Source: Deminuibacter sp966424055 (GTDB lineage Bacteria > Bacteroidota > Bacteroidia > Chitinophagales > Chitinophagaceae). Taken from it: DNA of 64,000 bases. Below are positions 27,501 to 35,496 of this stretch, piece after piece; position 1 is the stretch's first letter; each line of letters begins with the position of its first letter. Below the pieces are notes generated by a model. That model did not search any database. It saw only the letters and a program-made list of their open reading frames with translations, and was not told the origin of the DNA. The stretch covers positions 25,968 through 89,967 of the forward strand of contig CBJLMB010000028.1 in the NCBI GenBank assembly GCA_966424055.1, given 5' to 3'. A program made the translations under genes and the position numbers.

Positions 27501-27822
27501 GAGTGTGAAGCTGGATGAAGCCTGGTATAAAGGAGATGGCGGCGGATTCGGTAACCTGAACGAATCTTTTGTCGAAGACGGCTCTTTTGTAAAACTGCGT
27601 GAGGTAACCCTGTCATACGATTTTGGTTCCTTGCTGGGTAAAAAAGTTTTTGTGAAAGGGATGACCGCCAGTGTGTTTGCGCGCAACATTATTATCTGGA
27701 CACCTTATCATGGCATTGACCCTGAAACCAGTCTTACCGGTGCCACCAGCGCACAGGGGATTGATTATTTCAATGTGCCCGGCTCTGCCAGCTATGGCGT
27801 TAACCTGAGATTCACTTTTTGA
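24589..27822 (+). CDS. SusC/RagA-family TonB-dependent transporter (pair 2)
   Basis: 1077 residues from the ATG at 24589 (MRKLFIYFLVLLCGSATAIGQ signal); a 39-nt upstream extension is ignored. Regulatory domain VNGKVTDENGVPVDGAS, then NVISEVVVTALGVKREKKALGYA, then plug SISVLKGPAAAAIYGIDAANGAIVITTKKG, then barrel. The end (GIDPETSLTGATSAQGIDYFNVPGSASYGV...FTF) nearly repeats that of pair 1. YDNPYWTINKNPYTTYLSRFFG is likewise shared in the barrel, so pairs 1 and 2 are close paralogues. The C-terminal residue is Phe, as usual for barrel proteins. The substrate cannot be inferred. Confidence 0.95.
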   Translation: MRKLFIYFLVLLCGSATAIGQSRSVNGKVTDENGVPVDGASIQVKGTSTGTAAKADGNFKITVQPSDVLLVSATNFAPQEIKVGSQTFLTIKLVRQENVISEVVVTALGVKREKKALGYAVQDVSGDALTRASQSDALKALSGKVAGVQITSSSGTPGSATYIQLRGANSLTGNNQPLFVIDGVPIDNSQNYSGDPSDATNNLLQGTTNSNRAMDINPNDIESISVLKGPAAAAIYGIDAANGAIVITTKKGKAGKAQVDFSTGISFDKVNRLPKLQHRWIKGDGGAIAPFTSTTRNSWGAAADTLFWNGIPNAYDVHGDIVGKSDPAAKIPFKPYDNIDNFFRTGLTTNNSLSVSGGNDIATYRLGVSNVYQNSIVPLQHFQRTSVAFSGQLKVTEKLKVSTSVTYTTSDGNMPQNGSNASGIMLALTRTPISFDNSNGRKNADDPAAFILPNGLQRSYRNGTYDNPYWTINKNPYTTYLSRFFGNVQAEYNIGAGFNAIYRFGADIYNDNRHQYYEIQSGAYPGGRIFDDRYTFRSYNSDLILGYTKRISSKLRFDGKVGGNLYGRKMNELYTQGDGLVSPGFDNIYNASSVKSANFVTPYRKIGAYFDLNLDYMSMLFLEITGRNDWTSTLPKGKNSFFYPAVNAGFVFTELSGLKGNNVLSYGKIRASAAQVGKDPGEFRTRTFYVPTTFGDGYTSGISFPNNGIASYGLSNTAGNPNLKPEKTTAYELGLQLQFFKNRLGIDATVYYSKGKDLIVTAPLSGASGYQYITLNSGSIRNKGFELQLTGTPVKGRNFTWDAFVNFSLNRSKVLALAEGVKQITLNGFTGTVIAQLPGQPSGVIYGYGYTRDNKGNIVIDDKNNVGYPLANTSVQNVIGNPNPKFLMGFGNTFTYKKFSLYALIDWKHKGDIWNGTRGSLAALGTSDLTYDRGQNKVFGGVLGHIDANGNLAHFDHSGAEVAGAGDANTKSVKLDEAWYKGDGGGFGNLNESFVEDGSFVKLREVTLSYDFGSLLGKKVFVKGMTASVFARNIIIWTPYHGIDPETSLTGATSAQGIDYFNVPGSASYGVNLRFTF

Positions 27823-27844
27823 TACCACTTAAAATCTTTTTGAT

Positions 27845-29185
27845 ATGAATTGCTCGATAAAAAATATTACACGCTGCCTTGTGCTGATCAGCCTGGTAAC
27901 GTTGTCGTTCTCTTGTAAAAAAGGATATTTCTATCCGGGGATCAATGATGATCCTTCGCAGTTGAAAAATCCGCAGCCATCCAACCTGTTGCCCGGGATC
28001 ATTTTATCTATGGGATATGAATGGGGGGGGGATGCATCCCGCTTCACTTCTATGTTCATGCAGCAGTCAACAGGTATTGCCAACCAGTCTCTGCAGGCCA
28101 ATCGCTATGCAGTATCCGGCGATGATGTAAACAATATGTGGACAGGCGGTTTGTACGGTGGCGGTATCATGAACAATGCCCACCAGCTGATAGTGATTGC
28201 CGATTCACTGAAACAAGCCCACTATGCTGCCATCGGGCGCATACTGATGGCCTGCTCATTGGGCTTAACTACCGATTGCTGGGGCGATGTTCCCTATACA
28301 CAGGCCTTCCAGGGTGTGAACAACACACAACCCAAATACGATCCGCAACAGCAGATCTATGATACGCTGTTCCATCTGCTGAATACCGCGATCACAGCAC
28401 TGAGTACACCTGATGGCAGCCCGTTTCAACCGGGAAGCGACGACCTGTTGTACAATGACAGTTTAACCAACTGGGTAAAATTTGCGCATTCGCTGAAAGC
28501 CAGGTTCTACCTGCACCTGGTTAAACAGGATGCTGCCAATTACGATAAAGCACTGGCTGAGATCGCTAATGGCTTTAGTTCGAACAGTGATAATGCAGGT
28601 GTTGTATTTAACGGTGGAAGTGTGGCTTCACAGAACCCCTGGTATCAGTTTAATACACAAAGAGGGGATATTGGATTTACCGGGTTTATTTACAATTTAC
28701 TATCGGCAGCGGGCGACCCCAGGCTGTCTGTTTATAGCGATGGTAATGGTGGGCTGGGTACTTTGTATGGAAGCTCCAACTCAACTGTTTTCCTGATGAC
28801 CTACGATGAACTGAAGTTTATAGAAGCCGAGGTGCAGTTCCAGAAAAACAATAAGCAGGCTGCTGCAGATGCCTACAATGCTGCGGTCGCTGCCAGCTTA
28901 GCCCGCACAGTAAAAAGCACCGATTATTTGGCGCAGGTACAAAAGAACGCCGGCAATATCACTCTTGCTGATATTATGACACAGAAATACATCGCTAATT
29001 TTCTCAATCCTGAAGTGTGGACAGACTGGCGCCGTACTGGTTTACCTGCATTGACACCCCCGCCGAACAATGTGTTGGGCGGACAGCTGCCACGCACACT
29101 GCTGTATCCCAGCGGCGAACAGCAGTACAATTCCAACGCACCTAGAAATACGACTATGACGAGAAGGGTTTGGTGGGATAAATAA
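27845..29185 (+). CDS. SusD/RagB-family (SusD-like 2) lipoprotein, pair 2
   Basis: 446 residues with a lipobox LSFSC (Cys24) followed by KKGYFYPGINDDPSQL. The core shows LTTDCWGDVPYTQAFQG, NWVKFAHSLKARFYLHL and NFLNPEVWTDWRRTGLP, and ends QLPRTLLYPSGEQQYN. It is 22 nt downstream of its susC and followed by a terminator. Paralogous to the pair 1 SusD, consistent with duplication of the whole pair. It sits on the cell surface and binds the same unknown ligand class as its SusC. Confidence 0.94.
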   Translation: MNCSIKNITRCLVLISLVTLSFSCKKGYFYPGINDDPSQLKNPQPSNLLPGIILSMGYEWGGDASRFTSMFMQQSTGIANQSLQANRYAVSGDDVNNMWTGGLYGGGIMNNAHQLIVIADSLKQAHYAAIGRILMACSLGLTTDCWGDVPYTQAFQGVNNTQPKYDPQQQIYDTLFHLLNTAITALSTPDGSPFQPGSDDLLYNDSLTNWVKFAHSLKARFYLHLVKQDAANYDKALAEIANGFSSNSDNAGVVFNGGSVASQNPWYQFNTQRGDIGFTGFIYNLLSAAGDPRLSVYSDGNGGLGTLYGSSNSTVFLMTYDELKFIEAEVQFQKNNKQAAADAYNAAVAASLARTVKSTDYLAQVQKNAGNITLADIMTQKYIANFLNPEVWTDWRRTGLPALTPPPNNVLGGQLPRTLLYPSGEQQYNSNAPRNTTMTRRVWWDK

Positions 29186-29280
29186 GCCAGGCACAACTAT
29201 CCGCTACAGTAAATGCTGCCTGGAAAATAAAATAGTTGATGTTTGCAAAATGATAATTGGTTGACAGTGTCAACAAAAAA

Positions 29281-29308
29281 ACTATTCCGGAGTGGAATAG
29301 TTTTTTTG
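29281..29308 (+). terminator. Terminator after pair 2
   Basis: Stem ACTATTCC (29281-29288) / GGAATAGT (29294-29301) with a 5-nt loop and TTTTTTT after it. Confidence 0.88.
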
Positions 29309-29579
29309 TTTTTTAAAGCATTGGCTTTATTCCTGATATGCAGGAAGTTAGTGGCAGTTTTTATTCCCTGGAAAAATAAATCACTGAACATGTTTTTTAT
29401 TTTTTTAATGTTCCATCGTTTAAATGTTAACTTTTGAATAATATTTAACTTATTTTTACCCGCCCTTAACTGCTTAGCTAGTATAGACACTCCCCTGCAC
29501 CGTCTTGCTAAACGAGAAAACAGAAAGCCTTTCTCTCAAAAGAAAGGGATCAAATGCACAGAAGTCAATTGAATTGAAC

Positions 29580-29732
29580 ATGAGAAAACTTGTAAAAGCC
29601 TTTTTTACACTGTATCCCATTGCTGCAATCCGGCAAAATCCACCATGGAGTAACCAGGGATCCCCGCAACTTATTTCAGCAGCCTTACCAGCGCTGCATT
29701 TTACTCAAACAATAAAGGCAAGGAGAAGATAG
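29580..29732 (+). CDS. Possible 50-codon leader ORF with a susC-like start (MRKL)
   Basis: ATG at 29580 sits in AACATGAGAAAACTT, the same context as the true susC start 315 nt downstream. The predicted peptide begins MRKLVKAFFTLYPIAAIRQN, recalling the real signal MRKLGLLFPVLLLCILTATGQN, then diverges and ends after 50 residues. It could be a leader peptide or the decayed N-terminus of a lost susC copy. Confidence 0.3.
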   Translation: MRKLVKAFFTLYPIAAIRQNPPWSNQGSPQLISAALPALHFTQTIKARRR

Positions 29733-29801
29733 TTACAGCAGGCTGTACAATGCTTCACCGCTGCGGGTAAAACCGTGGCCAGCTATTGCTTTGGTATCAA
29801 T

Positions 29802-29826
29802 GCCGCAGGCATACATGCCCTGCGGC
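29802..29826 (+). promoter_or_regulatory. GC-rich hairpin in susC-3 leader
   Basis: GCCGCAGG (29802-29809) pairs perfectly with CCTGCGGC (29819-29826) around a 9-nt loop, 69 nt before the susC start. There is no T-run, so it is not a terminator. It could affect translation or mRNA stability. Confidence 0.5.
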
Positions 29827-29894
29827 CAGGCATTGTTATGCCCTAAGCTGAAAACAGGTAAACACTCATTCAATTTTTTAATAAATCAAACAAC

Positions 29895-32800
29895 ATGAGA
29901 AAACTTGGATTATTATTCCCGGTACTGCTGCTATGTATCCTGACAGCTACCGGGCAAAACCGCACCGTTACCGGGAAAGTGGTAGATGAAAACGGCCTGC
30001 CTGTGGCAGGCGCCTCCGTACAAATCAAAGGAGGCAAAAAAGGTGTTTCTGCAGATGCAGAAGGAAATTTTAAGATCAATGCCGCTACAGGCGATGTATT
30101 GCTTATATCTGCAATCAATTTTACCCCGCGCGAAATAGCTGCAGACAGTGATAACCTGCCTGTAACCCTGAAGAAATCTGAACGTATGATTGATGAAGTA
30201 GTGGTGACCGCATTGGGTATATCCCGCCAGAAAAAAGCGTTGGGATATGCCATACAGGAAGTAAAAGGGAGCGAGCTTACGCAAAGCAATGAATCGAATG
30301 TGCTTAACTCGCTGTCTGGTAAAGTAGCAGGTGCGCAAATTACCAGTGCAAGCGGCGCTGTAGGTGCAGGATCGCGCATTGTATTGAGAGGGAATAATTC
30401 ATTCGGCGATAACCAGCCTCTGTTTGTAGTAGACGGCGTACCCATCAGCAACAATGCTACTTCTGTTGGAGCCAGCGGCTCTGTGGATTATGGCAGCGGT
30501 ATCAACGATATTGATCCTAACAATATCGCATCCATTTCAGTGTTGAAAGGCGCGAATGCTGCTGCATTGTACGGGTCACGCGCTGCCAATGGTGTAATTC
30601 TCATCACTACAAAAAATGGTAAAACAGGGAACAAGGGTATCGGTGTTTCTTATACCGGTGGTTTTTCTTTTGAAAAACAATACATCCTGCCCCGTTATCA
30701 AAACCAGTACGGACAAGGATGGTATGGCGATGAATATTACTGGAAGCAATACCAGCAGGGTAACCTGAACCTGGAAGATATTGGCGTTGACCCATCCCTG
30801 CACCCGCAAAACTACCAGGAATGGGCACAGCAGATCGGCTTTGCTTACAAAGATGGCCTGGGCAATGGTGTAAATGATGGTGTGGATGAAAGCTGGGGAC
30901 CCAGGCTGAATAACGGGTTAAAGCTGCCACAGTACAATAGCCCCGTAGATGCCAATGGTAACAGGCTGGCTACACCCTGGATAGCTCACCCGAACAATGT
31001 GCGGGACTTCTTTCAAACAGGTTATTCAATTGACAACGCTGTTGCGCTGACATCTAATACTGATAAGGGCAATACACGCTTGTCTTTGAGCCAGCAAAAA
31101 CAGGTAGGTACTATTCCCAATACCGATCAGAAACGGTATACCGTTCAGCTGAATACATCGCAGAACCTGACCGATAAGCTGCATGCCGATGCGATGATCA
31201 ATTATGTAAGAACAGATAATAATAACCTCATCGGCCAGGGATACAATGAATATAACCCGATGGAAGCACTCAGCTGGTTTGGCCGCCAGGTAGACATGAG
31301 TGATCTGAAAGCAAACTACAATAAAGAGTTTGCCAATGGATTACCCTATAACTGGAACAGTAACTACCACGACAACCCGTATTTTACGGTTTATAAAAAC
31401 CTGAATTCCCGTAATAAAGACAGGGTGTTCGGCTATTTCAGCCTTTCTTACAAATTCGATAAATGGGCCAACCTGATGGTTCGTGTGGGAGATGACTGGT
31501 CTAATGAGTTCAGAAAAGAATTAACTGCCAATAAATCCAATTCCACATTGGTAAGTGCGGCAAACGGCTTATGGGGTGGTGGTAGATTCAGGCAGTACCA
31601 GTATGCACTGAATGAGTTGAATGCAGATCTGATCGTTACCGGCTCCGGCAAACTGGGCAGGGATTTTTCACTGAACTATACAGCCGGTGGCAACTACCGC
31701 GATAATAAACAACGCAATTCAACCCTGGGTGCAGATAAACTTACTGTACCTGATTTGTTCACCATTAGTAATGCCAAAGGACAGCCGGTAACGGGTATGT
31801 ATTCATCGCACCTGCGTACCAATAGTATTTACGGACAGGCATCGCTGGGGTATAAAAACTGGTTATACCTGGATGCCACAGCCAGGAACGACTGGAGCTC
31901 TACATTGCCCCAGCGTAACTGGTCATTCTTCTATCCTTCAGTAAGCCTGAGCTGGATATTCACTGATGCACTCAACATAAGCTCATCTGTACTCAACTAT
32001 GGTAAACTGAGAACCAGCTGGGCAAAAGTAGGCAGCGGTGGTACCACACCTTACCAGCTTATTGCCGATTATATTGCGAATACCGCCAGCTTCAATGGTG
32101 TTACGCTTTATTCACTGGCCAGTACATTGCCCGCTGCCAACCTGAAACCTGAAGCTACCAAGAGCACTGAAATAGGGTTAGACCTGCAATTCCTGAAAGG
32201 GCGTATTGCGCTTGATGCAACTTATTACAACAAGATAACCAACAACCAGATCATGGCGGTGAACATCTCCAATGCAACAGGCTTCAGCAAGCTGAACCTG
32301 AATGCCGGCGAGATACAAAACAAAGGTGTGGAGATACAGCTGAATGCCGGTATCCTGCGCTCTGACAAAGGCCTGAACTGGGATATCACTGTTAACTGGG
32401 CAAAAAATAAAAATACCGTTAACAAACTGTATACTGATCCGGTAACACACCAGGAGCTTACTTCTTTCAACATCACTTCTGCATGGAGCACCACGGTTGA
32501 TGCTATTCCCGGTAAAGCATATGGTGTGATCAGGGGTACTGCTTTTGCACGCGATGCAAATGGAGCAGTGATCGTGGGTGATGATGGCCTGCCCACATTT
32601 ACCAGCACACCCAAAGAACTGGGTAATATCACACCCGACTGGACAGGCGGTGTAAGCAACAATTTTTCTTACCGCAATTTCCGGCTGGGCTTCCTGGTGG
32701 ATGTTCGCAAAGGCGGCGATGTGTTCAGTGTAACTGACTGGTTTGGCTCTTATACCGGTATCCTGAAATACACAGCCGAAAACGGCATCCGCGAAAATGG

Positions 32801-33191
32801 TGTGGTTGTAGGTAAAGATGTGCTACAGAACGAGAAAGTAGTGACTGCAGATGGTAAACCCAACGATGTGCGTGTAGGCGCAATGGATTATTATCACAGC
32901 CTGTATGGTGGCCGCGAAACATCCATTATCGATGGAAGTTTTATCAAACTGAGGCAGATTGAGTTAGGATATACTTTTCCTGTCAGGTTCATCAATCGGG
33001 TTGGCTGGTTAAAAGGCCTGGGTGTATCTGTATTCGCACACAATGTGGCTTTGCTGTATACCGATAAAAGCAATAAGGCACATATCGACCCCGAAACAGC
33101 ATTCGGTGTAGATAATGCAGGCCTGGGTATAGAACAATACCAGATCCCCTCTAACCGCAGCATTGGTATAAAACTGAATGCGAATTTTTAA
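29895..33191 (+). CDS. SusC/RagA-family TonB-dependent transporter (pair 3)
   Basis: 1098 residues. Signal MRKLGLLFPVLLLCILTATGQ, regulatory domain VTGKVVDENGLPVAGASVQIKG, then MIDEVVVTALGISRQKKALGYAIQE, plug SISVLKGANAAALYGSRAANGVILITTKNG, and a barrel with extra loops (GVNDGVDESWGPRLNNG). Ends KLNANF. It belongs to the branch with SRAANG in the plug, unlike the GIQAASG/GIDAANG forms of pairs 1 and 2, so it is a more distant paralogue. Its SusD starts 40 nt downstream. A structured leader of about 460 nt precedes it. Confidence 0.95.
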   Translation: MRKLGLLFPVLLLCILTATGQNRTVTGKVVDENGLPVAGASVQIKGGKKGVSADAEGNFKINAATGDVLLISAINFTPREIAADSDNLPVTLKKSERMIDEVVVTALGISRQKKALGYAIQEVKGSELTQSNESNVLNSLSGKVAGAQITSASGAVGAGSRIVLRGNNSFGDNQPLFVVDGVPISNNATSVGASGSVDYGSGINDIDPNNIASISVLKGANAAALYGSRAANGVILITTKNGKTGNKGIGVSYTGGFSFEKQYILPRYQNQYGQGWYGDEYYWKQYQQGNLNLEDIGVDPSLHPQNYQEWAQQIGFAYKDGLGNGVNDGVDESWGPRLNNGLKLPQYNSPVDANGNRLATPWIAHPNNVRDFFQTGYSIDNAVALTSNTDKGNTRLSLSQQKQVGTIPNTDQKRYTVQLNTSQNLTDKLHADAMINYVRTDNNNLIGQGYNEYNPMEALSWFGRQVDMSDLKANYNKEFANGLPYNWNSNYHDNPYFTVYKNLNSRNKDRVFGYFSLSYKFDKWANLMVRVGDDWSNEFRKELTANKSNSTLVSAANGLWGGGRFRQYQYALNELNADLIVTGSGKLGRDFSLNYTAGGNYRDNKQRNSTLGADKLTVPDLFTISNAKGQPVTGMYSSHLRTNSIYGQASLGYKNWLYLDATARNDWSSTLPQRNWSFFYPSVSLSWIFTDALNISSSVLNYGKLRTSWAKVGSGGTTPYQLIADYIANTASFNGVTLYSLASTLPAANLKPEATKSTEIGLDLQFLKGRIALDATYYNKITNNQIMAVNISNATGFSKLNLNAGEIQNKGVEIQLNAGILRSDKGLNWDITVNWAKNKNTVNKLYTDPVTHQELTSFNITSAWSTTVDAIPGKAYGVIRGTAFARDANGAVIVGDDGLPTFTSTPKELGNITPDWTGGVSNNFSYRNFRLGFLVDVRKGGDVFSVTDWFGSYTGILKYTAENGIRENGVVVGKDVLQNEKVVTADGKPNDVRVGAMDYYHSLYGGRETSIIDGSFIKLRQIELGYTFPVRFINRVGWLKGLGVSVFAHNVALLYTDKSNKAHIDPETAFGVDNAGLGIEQYQIPSNRSIGIKLNANF

Positions 33192-33231
33192 ACCCTTGCA
33201 GAGATTACTGAATTGTAAAAACGCATTGTTC

Positions 33232-34692
33232 ATGAAACAACAACTCATAAATATAATTGCCGCAGCAGTGCTGATCACTGCCGGCCAGTCCTGCACCAAA
33301 AGTTTCCAGGACATTAATACTGATCCCAACAACCCGATAAAAGCCCCAACCACCAATGTGCTGGGTTATGTGATTGAAGATTTCGGTGCACACTTGTATG
33401 ATGCCTGGGGCGATATGAACGAGCCGGAAACCTATAGCGGCCACCTGGGAAAAATACAGTATATCGATGAAGCACGCTATGTATTCAGGCCCGGTACGGT
33501 AAGCAATAACTGGACATACTATTACCGCGATCTGAAAAACCTGCAGGCAGTAATCAATGAAGCGGCAACTGACAATGCAACCAATATGCAGGCAGCGGCG
33601 CTCACTTTCCAGGTATTTATTTTTCAGAAAGCAACCGATACCTGGCGCGATATTCCTTATAGTGATGCGATCAAAGGCGATTCGGGTGTGCTAACACCCA
33701 AATATGATAAACAGGAAACGATTTATCCTGACCTGCTCCGGCGCCTGAAAACCGCGGCAGACCTGTTTACCAAAAGCAGCATAGACAAGCTGGGTGAAGG
33801 CGACCTGATCTATAATGGCGATATAAAAAAATGGCAGAAGCTGTGTAATTCCCTGCGTTTGCGGGTGGCCATGCGCATTTCGGGTGTCAATGCATCACTG
33901 GCACAATCTACCGTGGAAGAAGTGCTGGGCAACCCCGCCAAATATCCCGTATTTACCAGCAACGATGACAATGCCTTTCTGGTATGGCCGGGTACCGACC
34001 CCTATGTTGAGCCATGGAACAGCGATTACCAGGGCAGGGATGATCATGCAGTGGGAGCCCCGCTGGTAAATCAGCTGAAAGCCTTTAACGACCCCAGGCT
34101 GCCGGTATATGCACAGCCTGCACCCAGCGATGGTGCATACAGGGGCGTAGAGGTCGGTCCTCCTGGCCAGGTATCCATCAGCCAGTATTCAAGAATTGGT
34201 AAAATATTCCGTGAAAATGCCGCAGGCTTTACACCTTATATGCGCTATGCAGAAGTAATGCTGCTTACCGCAGAGGCTGCTGCCAAAGGATGGAACACCA
34301 ATGGGGTTACAGCACAGGCCGCTTATGAAGGCGGTATCAAAGCCTCTATGGGCGAAAACGGTATTACGGATGAAGCGGCTATAAACAGTTACCTGCAGCA
34401 GGGCGGCGTAAAATGGACAGGTGATGTAAAACAGGTATACCTGCAAAAATGGATCGCCTTGTTTAAAGATGGGCATGAAGCCTGGGCTGAATCAAGAAGA
34501 ACGGATGTGCCGCTGCTGCCCGCAGCAAGAGGTTCCTCTTATGCTGGCCATAACAGGGCGCCTTTCCGTTATCCGTATCCGCAGCAGGAAAGCACATTGA
34601 ATGGTGCCAATAGCGGCCCGTTTGTGGCACAGGTGAAAGATAATTTCTGGGGTCAGCAAATGTGGTGGGATACCAGAACCGGTGTCCAATAG
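33232..34692 (+). CDS. SusD/RagB-family lipoprotein, pair 3
   Basis: 486 residues from the ATG at 33232, chosen because MKQQLINIIAAAVLITAGQSC is a lipoprotein signal (Cys21). The longer frame from 33178 overlaps the end of susC. TKSFQDINTDPNNP is the common SusD-like 2 start. KATDTWRDIPYSDAIKGD, WQKLCNSLRLRVAMRI, YLQKWIALFKDGHEAWAESRRTD and FRYPYPQQE are SusD core and end motifs. It would bind ligand over the pair 3 SusC at the surface. A terminator follows closely, so the operon is two genes. Confidence 0.93.
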   Translation: MKQQLINIIAAAVLITAGQSCTKSFQDINTDPNNPIKAPTTNVLGYVIEDFGAHLYDAWGDMNEPETYSGHLGKIQYIDEARYVFRPGTVSNNWTYYYRDLKNLQAVINEAATDNATNMQAAALTFQVFIFQKATDTWRDIPYSDAIKGDSGVLTPKYDKQETIYPDLLRRLKTAADLFTKSSIDKLGEGDLIYNGDIKKWQKLCNSLRLRVAMRISGVNASLAQSTVEEVLGNPAKYPVFTSNDDNAFLVWPGTDPYVEPWNSDYQGRDDHAVGAPLVNQLKAFNDPRLPVYAQPAPSDGAYRGVEVGPPGQVSISQYSRIGKIFRENAAGFTPYMRYAEVMLLTAEAAAKGWNTNGVTAQAAYEGGIKASMGENGITDEAAINSYLQQGGVKWTGDVKQVYLQKWIALFKDGHEAWAESRRTDVPLLPAARGSSYAGHNRAPFRYPYPQQESTLNGANSGPFVAQVKDNFWGQQMWWDTRTGVQ

Positions 34693-34721
34693 TTCTGGTA
34701 CTGGTTTTTAATCCTTTAAAA

Positions 34722-34757
34722 TAAAAAAGCCGTCTGCTTGAGACGGTTTTTTTATTT
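34722..34757 (+). terminator. Terminator after pair 3
   Basis: CCGTCT (34730-34735) / AGACGG (34741-34746), flanked by A-run and T-run that extend the stem, and followed by TTTTTTTATTT. Confidence 0.88.
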
Positions 34758-34829
34758 AAGTTATCCGTTACACGATCTCCGGTATAATAAAGGGTTGCCT
34801 GAGTAAAAGGAAAATCGTTCACCAAGTAA

Positions 34830-35060
34830 AACGCCGGGTAAAATATAAAAAGAAGTATAATATTTTATAATATATATTTATATTTGTCAGATCATAATTA
34901 AACATAAATATAAGTGGGATGTATTATAGTTTATTTGAAATTTTATAAAAAAAATGATTGTTTATAATTTTTAAATTCATATTTCAAATAAACTAATGTG
35001 TTAATTTAAAAAAGTTTATTTTTAAAAAATTAACATTTTATTTTTAATTCCCTTATTTTT
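34830..35060. other. Very AT-rich promoter-proximal region upstream of susC-4
   Basis: About 230 bp made almost wholly of A and T, unlike anything else in the window. It includes a 15-bp perfect inverted repeat (34927-34941 / 34981-34995), ATTAACATTTTA near 35030 and TATTTTTA near 35053 as promoter candidates. No coding potential. Confidence 0.7.
34927..34995. promoter_or_regulatory. 15-bp perfect inverted repeat in AT-rich region
   Basis: TAGTTTATTTGAAAT (34927-34941) and its exact reverse complement (34981-34995) are separated by 39 nt. They may be two half-sites for a regulator or a cruciform. The AT bias makes chance matches likelier than usual. Confidence 0.5.
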
Positions 35061-35081
35061 ATCGCGAAAACTTTAATGCAC

Positions 35082-35198
35082 ATGAGAATTTTATTTAATC
35101 AGTACCACTACGGGTACGCATATACCCGTATTGCCTTATCCGCCATGGATGGCTATTCCCCGCCCGGTCACCTCGAACCCACCGTATACCAGATTTGA
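35082..35198 (+). CDS. Leader sORF A (38 codons)
   Basis: ATG in AATGCACATGAGAA, identical in context to the susC start at 35565. The peptide starts MRILFNQYHYGYAYTR. It contains the perfect 8-bp hairpin TACGGGTA (35109-35116) / TACCCGTA (35123-35130). It is the most diverged of the three sORFs. Expression is unproven. Confidence 0.35.
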   Translation: MRILFNQYHYGYAYTRIALSAMDGYSPPGHLEPTVYQI

Positions 35199-35242
35199 CC
35201 AAAACTGCCTGACAGGGGCAAGCTGAAAAGCATATAACGCAC

Positions 35243-35335
35243 ATGAGAAATGTATGTAACCAGCCGCGCTGCAGAAATTCCTATGTCCTTTTTTTATCCT
35301 TTCATTTCTTCCGCAACGCACACCTGTTTGGCTAA
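35243..35335 (+). CDS. Leader sORF B (30 codons)
   Basis: The peptide starts MRNVCNQPRCRNSYV and ends after 30 residues with TAA. It aligns without gaps to sORF C, and the first 15 positions are identical or conservatively changed. The stop falls at the same codon as in C, which hints at selection on the peptide. Confidence 0.4.
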   Translation: MRNVCNQPRCRNSYVLFLSFHFFRNAHLFG

Positions 35336-35403
35336 AACAATTTAGTGAACTGTCTGAACAAGAAGGCTAAGACAGTTTTACCTGGACAACTAAAATAATG
35401 CGC

Positions 35404-35496
35404 ATGAGAAATTTATTTAACCGGCACCGCTGCAGGGATTCCCATATCCAGTTATTCCCTTTTTCTGCTGCCGATGGCGTACAAGCGGTTAGCTAA
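35404..35496 (+). CDS. Leader sORF C (30 codons)
   Basis: The peptide starts MRNLFNRHRCRDSHI and ends after 30 residues with TAA. It is the unit nearest the real susC, and it shares the 5' context ACAACTAAAATAATGC with that gene. A short basic leader peptide and a decayed duplicate start are both possible. Confidence 0.4.
   Translation: MRNLFNRHRCRDSHIQLFPFSAADGVQAVS

Larger units (their letters stand above)
29309..29894 (+). other. Structured leader region of the third susC
   Basis: About 590 bp. It contains GTTAACTTTTG (about 29426-29436) and TATTTTTA (about 29451) as promoter candidates, a small ORF with a susC-like start at 29580, a segment CACCGCTGCGGGT at 29756 resembling the leader units of the fourth susC, and a GC-rich hairpin at 29802-29826. 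No larger gene is present. Confidence 0.5.
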
